Below are positions 31,001 through 41,635 of a stretch of 64,000 bases of DNA, piece after piece. The notes under the pieces were generated by a model. It searched no databases. It was not told the origin of the DNA and saw only the letters and a list, made by a program, of their open reading frames with translations. The stretch spans positions 8,835 to 72,834 of the forward strand of contig WKLE02000110.1 in the NCBI GenBank assembly GCA_014885115.2. Reading direction: 5' to 3'. A program made the translations under genes and the position numbers. Source of the stretch: Asterionellopsis glacialis (taxonomy: Eukaryota > Bacillariophyta > Plagiogrammaphyceae > Rhaphoneidales > Asterionellopsidaceae). Each line of letters starts with the position of its first letter. Position 1 is the first letter of the stretch.

Positions 31001-32202
31001 CTAAGATTGGCATGGATGCTTTACTCGTTACACCTGTCAGTAAAGCAAATGCCAACCAACGTAGTGGTCGTGCTGGTCGTACAGGACCGGGATTTTGTTT
31101 CAGATTGTACACTGACCGTCAGTACCGTGATGAATTGATGGAAAGTTCTGTCCCCGAAATTCAACGAACAAATCTTGGTAATGTTGTTTTGTTGCTCAAG
31201 TCTCTTGGAGTTAAAAATCTGCTCGAATTTGACTTTATGGACCCACCTCCCCAAGACAATATTATGAATTCTCTCTATCAGCTTTGGATCCTTGGAGCAC
31301 TAGATAACATGGGTGACTTGACACCTATGGGACGGCACATGGTTGAGTTCCCACTTGATCCGCCATTAAGTAAGATGCTTTTGTTTGCGCATGAGAAGGG
31401 TGGATGTTCTGCTGAAGTATTGATAATTGTCAGCATGTTGAGTGTCCCCAGTGTCTTTTTCCGTCCAAAAGACCGCGAAGAAGAGAGCGATGCTGCTCGA
31501 GAAAAATTCTTTGTTCCGGAGAGTGATCACTTGACTCTACTGAATGTCTACTTGCGAGCCAAACAATATAAATTCGATCCCCAGTGGTGCACACGACATT
31601 TTATTCACTCCAAGGGTATTCGTAAGGCCCGCGAAGTACATGCGCAACTTGTCGATTTAATGAAGCAACAAAAACTCAACCCAAAAAGTTGTGGCGGATC
31701 TTGGGATATTGTTCGCAAATCTATCTGCTCTGCGTACTTCTACAACAGCTCCAAAATCAAAGGTATTGGTGAATATATCAACATGCTATCAGGTATACCA
31801 TCTGCGCTTCACCCGTCAAGTTCGTTGTTTGGACTAGGGTATACCCCTGACTATGTGTGCTACCACGAATTAATCAGCACATCCAAGGAGTACATGTCCT
31901 GTGTGACTGCAGTTGAAGGTGAGTGGCTAGCAGAATTGGGACCCATGTTCTTTAGTGTTAAGGAGTCCTTCGAAAGTACATTGCGTAGACGACAGAAGCA
32001 ACGAACTGATGCTGAAGAGCTAGAGAAGCAAATGGATGAGAAACGCCGACAAGAGAAAGAGGAGGAAAAACGTGAAAAAGAAAGACAGAGCACATTGGCT
32101 CGAACAGGATTGGGAAACCGAAGTGCCATTGCGACACCTGGAAGGATAGCAAACTCTACGCCAAAGTTCATGCCAAAGAAACGTGGACGCCTTGGTTTCT
32201 AA
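28087..32202 (+). CDS. PRP16: Pre-mRNA-splicing ATP-dependent DEAH RNA helicase Prp16 (DHX38)
   Basis: Single exon, 1371 aa from the first ATG (MSNRNSSDD); the frame is open a further 84 bases upstream without an ATG. Residues 1-390 are Asn/Asp/Arg/Ser-rich and disordered, with RD/RS-like runs. A Prp16-specific N-terminal block follows (about 414-490: [30 protein letters not shown]). The helicase core has GETGSGKT (about 680-687), DEAH near 790, SATL near 822, then [14 protein letters not shown] and [14 protein letters not shown]2 and OB domains complete it ([24 protein letters not shown]). A charged coiled coil (about 1310-1345) closes the protein. Prp16 remodels the spliceosome after the first step of splicing, in the nucleus. 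Lack of introns in a splicing factor gene is unremarkable here. Confidence 0.95.
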   Translation: MSNRNSSDDNNNKSSSGDTQRKDDNHTRLTSLLPSSGGGLMMKKKPSSTSSNNNNNSNQDDGSHSNTSTVKSSLLGLDRLASEKRSKKQQQQQQKSSKPPPKRQYRRIQDETPSHPGGINRDAQYRARERDNRDRRRRSSHDDYDDTRDYRKRDRSQSGRSYNDDNNNGNDDYDNRNNRHQKSRRNYRDDNYDNNKDRNSRRDDNRRGRGDYYHGNHRNQRDEEDYYNRRSRPSSTSNQDGQDTRRRLHPSSSSSMPPPSQQQQRQQYQKTQNVTPSTFASSQRSEQRGRPSTFRSNNSGSSLTRGRGGEYDNDGSSSINAPTPMREPPRNERGRNSVNNNNRHRLSTSNNSSWEVETPLSNHPRDNEDSILRRSSAARNNDDNGDNDMNDTKLPSSSGNDNNNDDDDEFDRQFYLAEDVGGYVVDQSEMAANNDLGRFLYENDKIKAREAELEKKRQEAPMGRFSTRKNALLDDQEAWEENRLLSSGAAIKGEVSLDISNDDDSRVTLLVHQVKPPFLDGRASFSTIREAVPTVKDATSDFARMARDGSSTLRHLRETKEKNTMRQKFWELGGTRMGKAVGVTEGGENGENNNKDGGSATKKESSSGTKESLQADGEIDYKKSSGFASHVKKQKATDGPVSEFAKKKSIRQQREYLPVYSVREELLNVVRENTVVVIVGETGSGKTTQLTQYLMEEGYCEFGMVGCTQPRRVAAMSVAKRVSEEVAAGVKEKGLPLTEKEELGGTVGYAIRFEDQTSENTLIKYMTDGVLLRESLRDPDLNKYSAIVMDEAHERSLNTDVLFGVLRKVVARRSDLKLIVTSATLSADVFSSFFGGVPVFRIPGRTFPVETYYAKSVQEDYVMAAVKQTLQIHFNSPPGDILIFMTGQEDIEGTCSVLAEKVEQLGDDTPPLLVLPMYSQLPADLQAKIFEAAPKGVRKCIVSTNVAETSLTVDGIKYVIDCGFCKLKVYNSKIGMDALLVTPVSKANANQRSGRAGRTGPGFCFRLYTDRQYRDELMESSVPEIQRTNLGNVVLLLKSLGVKNLLEFDFMDPPPQDNIMNSLYQLWILGALDNMGDLTPMGRHMVEFPLDPPLSKMLLFAHEKGGCSAEVLIIVSMLSVPSVFFRPKDREEESDAAREKFFVPESDHLTLLNVYLRAKQYKFDPQWCTRHFIHSKGIRKAREVHAQLVDLMKQQKLNPKSCGGSWDIVRKSICSAYFYNSSKIKGIGEYINMLSGIPSALHPSSSLFGLGYTPDYVCYHELISTSKEYMSCVTAVEGEWLAELGPMFFSVKESFESTLRRRQKQRTDAEELEKQMDEKRRQEKEEEKREKERQSTLARTGLGNRSAIATPGRIANSTPKFMPKKRGRLGF

Positions 32203-32398
32203 AATAATATTTATAGAAAAAGTAATCATGTAGATATTAGTGAATGCACGTTGGTCGGCAAGCTTTTCTTATGGATTTGCCTTGTCAAATTCCAGTGGTT
32301 GTCCAAGGTGATGCCTTAATGTCTCATGATGGGTATACATTTTTTCTTTTCCCATGACACTATAGGAAAAAGGCAGTGGATTTGAGTGTTTGTTACAC

Positions 32399-32959
32399 CT
32401 ACTCCTGTGCTAAAGGACGTTCGAATAGGAGCACAACTTGGTCTGTGCGACTTTCAACATTACTTGTCAAAGCTTCCACAACTTCTCCCCATTGAGAGGC
32501 TCTCATAACATCAAACATAGAACATTGCCATTGTAACCCTCCTGCAAAAGATGCTGCTGTTGTTACCAACCCATCTCCACGAGGAAGACCCATCGTCCAC
32601 TGAGATGTAAATCTAAGCACGTCTCCAACTCGTTCTCCTCCTGGACCGTCCTTGGTGCAAACAGCCATTCCATCCTTGGGTGCTACATCAAGACCAAAGG
32701 GTAAATCATAGCGAACTTCGATAATTTCACTAGGAACAGAAAGGATTGGTGCAATTCTCATTTGAGCTCGAAGGTCATTAGTTGATGGTGGCAAATTAAC
32801 AACTACCTCAAAGCTTTCTGGTGGTGATGAACTGCGTAAGGCTGAATTTACTCCACCGACATGTCGTGAAGATTTTGGTGCGACAACAAACGACTCTGCA
32901 CATTGCAAACAAAGAGTTGCCATCATGAGGGCAAGCGCTGAAGTGCGTTTTGACATCAT
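32399..32959 (-). CDS. Plastid-targeted protein of unknown function
   Basis: 186 aa from the ATG at 32957-32959 (a second Met follows directly). The N-terminus is a signal peptide (TSALALMMATLCLQC) ending in AESF|VVAPK, with Phe24 at the predicted cleavage point. This is the ASAFAP-like motif that marks diatom proteins sent through the ER into the four-membrane plastid. The mature part (about 45-186) has EVVVNLPPSTNDLRAQMRIAP, LPFGLDV, GDVLRFTSQWTMGLPRG and a C-terminal strand VVLLFERPL. It resembles small conserved plastid proteins but I do not recognise the family. Confidence 0.78.
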   Translation of the reverse strand: MMSKRTSALALMMATLCLQCAESFVVAPKSSRHVGGVNSALRSSSPPESFEVVVNLPPSTNDLRAQMRIAPILSVPSEIIEVRYDLPFGLDVAPKDGMAVCTKDGPGGERVGDVLRFTSQWTMGLPRGDGLVTTAASFAGGLQWQCSMFDVMRASQWGEVVEALTSNVESRTDQVVLLFERPLAQE

Positions 32960-33761
32960 TACTACGATCAAAGTTGGTTAAATTGACTTCTCAGTGAATT
33001 TGCTTTGTGCAACTGTTTTGGTCTACTCAGAGAATTAATATTAATAGCCAGGTACAAAATTGATTACTCATGTGACTCACAAGAGCAGACTCTGCGGATC
33101 TCGGCTTGTGTATGTTGTCCTTGACGTTTTCTGTAACAGATCAGTCAATCATCACAACAAAAAGCAATCCAACATGACATCACTGACGCAATGTAACTTA
33201 ACCACGCACGCGTACCTGGTGCGCTCATATGCGTTTTGGTTGCTTTGCGAGGTACCTTAGAGCAAGGAAGGGGGAGTGCTTACCTTTGACAGAAATCTCG
33301 CTCAGACAAGGGAAAGAGAGTCGAGAGTTAAGCACCCACGTCGACAGACAGTATAGCATGGTGACGCGACGGTTTTCAGTCTGACAGACATCCGCGCTGA
33401 CGAGACCGACCCGAAAAAATCTAAGGTTTTACGGGGAGGTTTACAATGGCAATTATTATATGTAGTCCTCTAACGTAGGTCCTCTAGTAGGACCTCTCTC
33501 TATAGGACCTCTACCTGTAGAGACTAGCGAATCGAGGCTAGACTAGAAAAATCCTAACGGACATCTCTCCCTCGGGAGATTTTTCTTCCCTGTCATGACC
33601 TCTGGTGTCATGCTTGTCAAGGTCACGCGCATAGCGTTAACAGTCGGAACATCTTTGGAGTTGAAACAGGACCTGAAAAAATAATCTTATTGTTGACAAG
33701 ATCGCTGTTTAAGAAACATCCAATCTCCTCATTCATTCATAAACTTTCCGTAACACACAAA
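32960..33761. other. Divergent intergenic region with AGGTCCT repeat block
   Basis: 802 bp. At 33464-33550 is a dense run of TAGTCCTCT, GTAGGTCCTCT, TAGGACCTC and CTACCTGTAGAG words, the same family as 2220-2620. GGGGGAGTGC at 33271-33280 is a near-match to the recurring 10-mer. No gene. Confidence 0.5.
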
Positions 33762-35187
33762 ATGACAAAGGAGCAGTTTGACTCGACGTCGACGGAAAAA
33801 CCGTCTTTGCTCGAAATCTCATTTGCAAAAGACCCAAGTGGAAGCATGGGTGCTCAGTTGAACAACTTGGATAAGGTGTGTACCAACTGTGCAACTGAAG
33901 GATTTTTTTCTGATAAGAAGAGCTACATTCTCCATTCTCCATCATCAACTCTATTTCGAAGGCTATATTGTACAACACAAAAAGCAGCTGTCTAACATAT
34001 TAACTTTCCGTGTTTCATTTGTTCCCTATGCTCCATGATGCTGTAAATTTGTCATCAAATTTTGTTCCAAACCTTCAGGGTACGACACCGGAAATGTTCA
34101 TTCCTGGATACGCTTCGGTTGGCCGACTTGTAGATGGAGAAACGGTAGCAAGAGCTTGCGGTGTACATGTCGGGGATTGTATTGTAGCAATTAATGGAGA
34201 AGGCTTTCGAAGATTCCCTCCTGATTTTGATGACAATGAATTGGATAAGCTTACAAAGGAAATGGAGGATGTCACTCTTGACGATGAAGCTAAAAAGCTC
34301 AAGGGCAAAGTTTTGGCAAACAAAACTGGAGAAAATTATCCTGCTCTTCTTAACAAGATCAAAGAGATTAAAAAGGCAGCAGATCCAGAAAATCCACTTG
34401 TCATTTCGTTGGAACGTTACGGCTGGGATGCACGAGTCAACTCTTGGGGACGATTCTTAGCTGCTCGGGACAGCAATGTACCTGATGCCATGCAAATGAT
34501 TCAAGACCATGAAAGCTGGAAAGAAAAAACATTCCCTATTGATCTATCGAGTTCGGGTCTTCAGGATATACTTAAGCTTAAGGCGGTATCAGAAGTGGAT
34601 GTAGCCAAGGAGGACTTGCCCCCTACCGTCTATGTCAATTATGCCAAACTACAGGGGCTCGAGGCTGATCACTCTCCAGATGATGTCGTAAAGGCATTTG
34701 TCATCTTTACGGAAATCATGCTTGCAACTGCCCCTGACCCAAGGCATCCAAAGGCTAGTCAGCTTATTGATTTGTCAGGAGTCAGCATTACGTCGGGATT
34801 TCGTGTTGACATCTTGAAAAAGATTTATGCCACGTTTGAACCAAACTATCCTGAAACGTTGTCCAAGATGGTTATGTACCCAGTATCGAAAGTGATGGTA
34901 AGTGCTTCATTTCCTTTTTGTGTGCTGTCTTTGTGCCTTTTGAACTAATTTGTCGATGAATAATTGTCTTATCGGATATTTTTTGTCAAATTATGTAGGC
35001 ATCAACATCATCGATGCTTCTCAGTTTCGTGAATGAACAGACACAAAAGAAATTCGTCATTACTGATAAACTTGAAAAGGTATGCGATGAATTGGGGTGG
35101 GACCAACAAGAAGTTGAAGCATGTGGGGGTGTTACAGAGTTTGTTGCAAAACATGAAAAGGCAGGAGATTCACTCATTTCTAGCTAG
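33762..35187 (+). CDS. PDZ-like plus CRAL-TRIO (SEC14) lipid-transfer-like protein
   Basis: Three exons (33762-33875, 34079-34897, 34999-35187; introns 203 and 101 bp, all phase 0) give 373 aa. Residues about 12-140 read as a PDZ-like module: SLLEISFAKDPSGSMGAQL, ASVGRLVDGETVARACGVHVGDCIVAINGE, with a charged helical insertion, then PLVISLER. The rest is a short CRAL-TRIO unit: LAARDSNVPDAMQMIQDHESWK, VKAFVIFTEIMLATA, LIDLSGVSITSGFRV, YPETLSKMVMYPVSK, and after the last intron LLSFVNEQTQKKFVITD. Such domains bind phosphoinositides or other lipids and move them between membranes. Fusion to a PDZ module suggests scaffolding to membrane proteins (inference). Confidence 0.83.
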
Positions 35188-36327
35188 AGAGGCATGTGCT
35201 ATGTCAAGTACAAAGCGTTGCTTCAAAGGCACACCCGACATTAATTATTAATTCTTTTATCTCACAATTATCAAAAGCATTCGTTACATATATTTCCAGA
35301 TTCATTTACTCCACAACGTTAAACATTTGCAGTGTACTCGAAGTTGTATTGACACTTTCTTTGTAATGACCTGCTATTACACCACTGATTACATATTTGA
35401 TGCAGAAATTTGGTTTGGGTACCAATTTCACAACAATTGCCACACATTGTAATACATGGATTTGGGGCGATGGTTATATTTAGTAAGAGAAGGAAAATCT
35501 TAAATATGTGTCAATTCGCGAAAGGGACTGCTTCCCTGTTGCAATAGTGAAATGCAACCTGAACAGACTTTTTGATCCAGATAACAAATTTGCTATTTTG
35601 CTGCAGTCTTCTCTTGCATTGTGTACGCAAAATCGTTGTTGTCGGCATTCAACACCAAAATAATTCTGATACCAGGGCGAATGAAACAGAAAAGACGCTA
35701 AAATCAACAAAGACATATATAATATGAAAAACTAAATACCATATTAAAAGAAATCTTTGCAAAAAGCTGTCTTGCCATGGGAGTTTACCTACCATAGATA
35801 GTGTTGTCGTAGTCGAAGTGCTATGAAAATAATTGCTAAACACAGTGCTGCAGAAATGACTTGCGTGTCCCTCCAAAGGACGTTAGAAGATGCTAAATCT
35901 CAATCTAAGTTTAGCAATGTTTGTAAGGACATTCAATTACAAGTGAAATGGAAATCCCCAAGCAAAAGGCTCAAATGGATCTATTTTATAAGTTGGAAAG
36001 GATGCAAATAGATTTAAATATGATCTACTGTTTACACTTATTGATACTAAAAAGAATAACAAAATTACTGTACAAAAAGTACCACGAATCTTTCATTTGA
36101 TAAAGGGCACTCCAAACGAGCAATAGACTTGCGAAAGTTCACAACAAGCAGTTCAACTAACTGTTTTTGCCAAAAAAGTTATTACAGAAGCATCAATGGA
36201 ACATTGCAATACCGCAATACTCATAAAGCGTGATCAAATTCACAACTCACGAACATGTCCGTATATACGTATTGTTTCAATTCATTGACGGCTTGGATGG
36301 TGAGCATGACAATCAGGCGACGCCCAC
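35188..36327. other. Gene-poor region with a possible coding relic
   Basis: AT-rich. A short open stretch at about 35927-36093 (+) reads SEMEIPKQKAQMDLFYKLERM, a coiled-coil-like phrase without a start codon, with another open frame just upstream (35823-35926). These may be fragments of a decayed gene. Nothing else is seen. Confidence 0.3.
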
Positions 36328-37161
36328 TTAGTTAAAGCACTGGTACCCGTCTTGAAGATCATCGATAAGGATTAGAGTACCAAGCTCTTCTTCGGGATTA
36401 CGACGGATCCAAGTTTCGAAGCCAGATGGACTTCGATGGTTCCAAAAACGCCTTGATAAAGCTATGGAAGCATGTCACACATTGCCAATATTGTGATTCG
36501 CAATCTATCTCGGGACAAGGATACCTGTGAAACTTATGATTGATTTATCCATGCAATTCTTGCTTCCATCTCTTATAAAGATCATACGACGAGATTGCAT
36601 ATCGTCCCAACTGCCACTCTGGTCGCTCGAGTCCTAGTAATCTACAAATTCTGCAAAGTGGCCCCAATTATCGCTGGATTGATCTTCAGATTCAACTAGC
36701 TTTACATTTGCCGGTGAGAGCACTGTATATTTTGAACTAATGTAGACTGGTACGTTCCCAGTACCATATTCTCCGCATTTCTTGCTATTGTTTTGCATTT
36801 GTTTTATATCTGATTGATTAGGGATTCCTCCTCCACTTCCAACATGATCAATCAGTACTAATTCAGATAAAGCGGGGAATAAGGAAAAAATATAATGCTC
36901 TGCGAAACATGCAACATTGTACAAAATATTTTCAAATCTGATTGTTAGGAACACAATAATTTCAGATATGTATTTTTCAAGTCCATACCACAATGATGGC
37001 TTCATGTTCGATGCGTCATAAATTTCCTTCCATTTTTTGCTAGAATCGCCAATTGAGTTTTTTGAGTAATCCACCGATGACATTTGTGATCCAGGTTTTA
37101 CCGTTGAGGGCTGAGTTTTGGTGGAAGTCGTCGAGCAAGAATTGTTCAAAAGCTTTGACAT
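36328..37161 (-). pseudogene. Unknown gene, apparently interrupted by in-frame stops
   Basis: The frame starts at the ATG at 37159-37161 and runs 175 codons to TAG (36634-36636). The same frame keeps protein-like sequence beyond this: SSDQSGSWDDMQSRRM, then after TAG (36505-36507) and TGA (36475-36477) comes ASIALSRRFWNHRSPSG and RRNPEEELGTLILIDDLQ, ending at TAA (36328-36330). A 63-nt GT-AG intron (36462-36524) would remove the last two stops in frame; the first TAG would remain. The N-terminal half has a moderately hydrophobic stretch (ISEIIVFLTIRF). No family recognised. It could be a pseudogene, a two-gene remnant or an unusually spliced gene. Confidence 0.4.
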
Positions 37162-37618
37162 CCGATTGAATAGGTTTATAGTGAATTCAGAAAAGTGATG
37201 CGGGTCTGCTGAAGTTTTGACCGGGATAGAAGTCGCAACGCAGGTTTATTTGTTCTGTGTAACAGAGAGCAGTGGTTGCTAGAAAAGGAGTCCATCCGTG
37301 ATACACATGTGCTGTGTAATTGGTCGGAACTTCATACCATTTAAAGGTACTGCAATTTCAGAGACGTAGACAGTAGTAAGTAAGGTATCTGGTACATGGT
37401 GACACCATCGATCCAATAAGTATGACAGTGTTGGAGGGAGTTCTCCCGAAATATGGTGTCATGATTTGACACTACTTTCACGAGTACCCGGTACCTCAAA
37501 CCATGTATACTTTACACACGAATTAATCGTACGTACTATATAGGTGCTACAGACAAATGATACATGTTACTATATCTTGTAATGCCACTATTTATGTCTG
37601 AATATGTTGAATAAGTTT

Positions 37619-37691
37619 ACAGGTACAGGTACCTGGTACAGTTGTACCAGGTACAAGAAGGTAGTGTACAGAACATACTATACAAGGTACT
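37619..37691. repeat. GTAC-core repeat cluster
   Basis: Overlapping palindromes around GTAC within about 70 bp, including the pair GTACCTGGTACA / TGTACCAGGTAC that can fold back on itself. Confidence 0.65.
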
Positions 37692-37970
37692 TTTCCACGT
37701 CTTCATCCGTTGAAAATTCCCTCGACAAGAATTGTATTGCATTCAAGTATTCGTTACTAATGGAAAATATACAGAAAATTCATTACACAGGTAGGTACAT
37801 TTGCAATAATTTTTAAGAGGAATTTTGACATTTTGGTAACCAAGACTTTGAAATTTTCAAAAGTACGGTTCCGTCAACCACAAATCTTTGCCCCTGTCTC
37901 TTCAGGCCCGTTTTTCACATCTTATTTCTATGATGTGCAGAACGGGTATTACAATACTGTTTAGAGGAAA

Positions 37971-38001
37971 NNNNNNNNNNNNNNNNNNNNNNNNNNNNNN
38001 N
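37971..38001. other. Assembly gap (31 N)
   Basis: Run of N inside the repeat-rich non-coding stretch. True size unknown. Confidence 0.95.
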
Positions 38002-38626
38002 CACATCCTGCTCTTCAAGGATCTGGTAGCGAATTGGAATGCTGCAAAATAATACATATCCCTAAATCCACTAGGACCTAGTCATCTGTGCATGTGAAGA
38101 AGAACAATAATTGTCTGTTCAACAGGTGCTATGAATATTAGAATGCACCGGCGACAAAATAAGACACTCTTCAACAAGTCTTTGGGTAAGCACCATCCGT
38201 CGTCGGATCGGAACTAGTCCTACGTAAAAGAGTAATGGGTGAACAACGGCACAAAGGTGTCGGCACCGGGCCTATTTGCAAGCTACTGCAGTCTCTCGCT
38301 GCTCTAGAGACTCTAGCTAGAGGGAAAAACTGGAAATTGTAGAGCACGTGTGCAATAAACATACAGTTTCATATATCATTTCTCCGTGCTAGCAGGACAA
38401 GTTCAGAAGGGGTTAATTTGTGCCGTACGTACGCATCTTGGCTGGTAAGTAGTCTTGATAAAACAATTATAATTTACAATATAGAATATGTAATATGTAG
38501 CTTTCCAGTTGATTATGAATACAATGATTAGCTTCAGAACAGAATCATGAAATTAAACTTGGTATATTTTGGCACCCCAACAAATCTTTTTCCCTTGTGA
38601 TAGAAGGCAAAGCTCCTACCGTAATC

Positions 38627-39010
38627 TTAATAGTCATGTTGTATCTTAACTTTAATTTCTTCTTGGACTTTTTCTGGGACCAAGCATGTTAGATTCTCAA
38701 CACATACCATACCCCATAATTCACAATCCCATGGATTGTCGGCAAAAGCATCACAACGCATTACACATTCAAGTTGACTTGGGTCGTGGTAGATTTCTTG
38801 GTCGTTGGTGTGTTCTTTGCCATCATCACCGCAATCAAGAAGTTCCGAACGACAAAAATCTTGAGCTTCAAGAACATCATATGAAGGATAACATATACTC
38901 CATGGGACACTAGGAACTTGTGCTTGAACTCCTATTGACATCCTTCCATTTGAAGAGAATGATAGCACCACCATGACGATTATTGTGTTGAGTACTGTTT
39001 TAGATAGCAT
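38627..39010 (-). CDS. Small secreted cysteine-rich protein, unknown
   Basis: 127 aa from the ATG at 39008-39010. A signal peptide (TVLNTIIVMVVLSFSSN, cleavage near AQA/VPS) precedes about 96 mature residues with eight Cys in pairs spaced for disulfides (WSICYPS, DFCRSELLDC, LECVMRC, WDCELWGMVC, LTC). The charge is acidic and the C-terminus is Lys/Glu-rich. No known family recognised. It is isolated within gene-poor DNA. Secretion is predicted from the sequence; role unknown. Confidence 0.65.
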   Translation of the reverse strand: MLSKTVLNTIIVMVVLSFSSNGRMSIGVQAQVPSVPWSICYPSYDVLEAQDFCRSELLDCGDDGKEHTNDQEIYHDPSQLECVMRCDAFADNPWDCELWGMVCVENLTCLVPEKVQEEIKVKIQHDY

Positions 39011-41635
39011 GTTCAATGTTTCAAGTAGCAAATAGATGACAGATGATGATTCTCGTTCGACGGTTATGCTTGTGTACAATGCAATGTGAACGTGTTTGAG
39101 GAATGTAAAAAGTGGTGAACAGCTCGATTCGCAGAAGGAAGAGGAATCGTGTGTGAGTTTGTGGAAGGAAAGATCCTACCGGGATCTTGTATTTCAGTGG
39201 ATACCATACCTGGTACTCACCAAAAATATCTTCAGAATATTCTACTGGTGACACACATATTTGGCACATTCAACGTGGCAATATCTGCCAATACATTATG
39301 TAAGCTTCCTCCAAAAGAATTCCATCTTCGGATTGGAACGGAAAAATAACACCAAATCTATGGTTGTCTTGAATACTTCTTTTTTCTTACAAATGGATTT
39401 GACCACCCAAAAAAGATATATCATATATATCACACAAGATTGCTTTCCCAACTCGTGACTATAGTAGTATGTGACGGAGTGACAATAGTTCGTTTGTCAA
39501 AGCTACGGGGCAAAACAATTTTATTATTTGCACTGCGCAAGCAGCTCCGCACCAATTATAGTACAATATGTGTTATATAAAATATGCAAATATATAAATA
39601 AAGGCTTTTTCTACTACAAGTCTACCAATGTACCTCATTGTTAAGTAATTACGTACCTTGTACAGGTACTTGACTGCGCACCTCGACCTGATGAAACCTC
39701 CCTCCGATACTTCGGAGGATAGATTTTCTTTTGCCGCACGCCCTCTCTCGAGATAGACAAGTCAATACTGGTAGTGTACCAAACCATATATTTATCTCCA
39801 GCATGAAAATGATATTTCTTTGAAACATATCTCCCGCCCACGAACCAGCCCATCAAACATACCTGGTACACATCGTAGCGGCTTGTACTTCTCAAAAAAA
39901 TCAAGATCAAGGACCACTGAAAAGAAGAAAAACATTATATATGCCACTCAAAACTTAAGTTACAGCACAGTATCTTGGATACTGTATCAGGTAATTGTAA
40001 ATGAACGCCCTGCTGTCATTAAGATTTTTTAAGAACTGATTTAACGACGCCTGTACTCGTCGATACTTCTAGTAGAAATTGTACAAGGTACCTTTTCAAC
40101 ATAGAGGTAGATTGGGCACTGGGTGATCCATTATAGTTCTTGTCAGAATTCTCTATACTGTGCCAGATGTCGAGTCCCGAAAGGATCAGTATATATAGTT
40201 CTGTACATTCGACGATAAGTTCCTGTAATAAAATGACTCCCTTATCAAAAAATAAAAACTATAGTCGTTATTAATACTGTGTAAAATTTGTTTAATCAAG
40301 GGGTATTGCAGTAGTTTCTGCTTACTGTTGGCGGGAAGATGTTTAATCAAGGGGTATTGCAGTAGTTTCTGCTGTTACTGTTGGCGGGAAGAGATTCTGA
40401 TTCAGAAATTTGAATATCTTCCAGAAACGGCTGTAGACTGAAATTTTTGATACAAGAAAACTTAAAGGAATGTATGTAGCTATTGATAATGTATTCCGTT
40501 TGAAAAATCTAGGAGCTGTTTGGAAATTGACATCTTTCTGGAAAATCACTGAAACCCTCCTTGAAGATGCGGCGTGTTAGATAACCCCCACGTTGTTCCA
40601 AATATTTGTACCTTACGCATGTCGATGTGTTAGTCTTCAAACCAATCAAAACACCGTTAATTCGTGAATACAACAGCCTACTTCAAAGACAGCAATGCGC
40701 CGACAAAATTGGCCTTTTAATCCTTCGTTTCACTTAAATAAAAATGTCCTTTTGCATTATCAAAATTGTGGAGTATTAACTTTTGGACTAGTCGTGATTG
40801 TACAGGTCAACGGATAATCATTGAATTCTCCGCTAAATAAGAGGGTGTGTAAGAGTGTACGGGCAGGCAAGTAATGTTAAAGAAGTCATTCTTCGCTTCT
40901 GAAATTTTCAAGAGACTTTACTTAAGGGATATATCCACGAAGAAGAAGTTTTTCCGGAGTTGATGACTGGCTGGCGGAGAGAGAAAAAATTGGAAAGTGC
41001 ATCTTGGTATTCTATTTAAGAAGCTCATGTACATATTAGTTTTTTATGTAAAACTGCTTAATTATTTACCTTGTACGACAAAAAATGTCTGAGAGATTTT
41101 TTGAATTGCAAGCCTGATTTCCAAAAACCAGTAAACTGCGGTAGTATGTAAGTTTGGGAAAAAGACCCATCATACTGTTTTTTTTCTAGTACCGGATACC
41201 GCCTTTTTTATTTTCACGGTGATGATCGATCTCTATGAGTTGTATTTAGTGCAGCTAGTATCAGTTATCAAGTCAAGTGTCCGACCTCGTACTTGATTGA
41301 GACTGTTCCTATACTTGCAAATTAGTTGTTGGAGTGACACTCCGAGAAACGGGGTATTGAAGGAGAAGGATTAATAAGTAGGAGTTTGCACAAGAATTAA
41401 AACATTGACAACAACTGAAAAGAACTCCGAAAAGAAGTACCGGTAGCGCAAGCTGCAAGCAGGTGAAGGAGTCATTATCTTTTCTCGGTTGCAATTCTGA
41501 GGTCGTTAGACCTACAGTCCCCATCATTGCACACCTTGCATCTATCAGCCGCGAAGCTCTACCGGGACTTCATCCATTCCACATACATCGATTGCAACAA
41601 GGCACACGCAAGCAATCTTTCCCACTACACATTCG
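39011..41635. other. Gene-poor region
   Basis: About 2.6 kb, AT-rich, without a supported gene. It has GTAC words at 39205-39215, 39653-39670 and 39858-39870, and a tandem duplication at 40290-40392. Several short open frames have no protein-like composition. Confidence 0.5.
40290..40392. repeat. Tandem duplication of a 51-bp unit
   Basis: Copy 1 spans 40290-40340 and copy 2 40341-40392, starting GTTTAATCAAGGGG. They differ mainly by a 3-nt insertion (GCTTACTG versus GCTGTTACTG). Near identity implies a recent event. Confidence 0.85.

Larger units (their letters stand above)
37162..38626. other. Repeat-rich intergenic region with assembly gap
   Basis: No gene supported. A dense GTAC cluster lies at 37484-37495 and 37619-37690 (ACAGGTACAGGTACCTGG, TTGTACCAGGTACAAG). 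The N gap is at 37971-38001. CTCTAGAGACTCTAGCTAGAG at 38303-38323 is a palindromic block like those at 2.5 kb and 33.5 kb. Confidence 0.5.
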
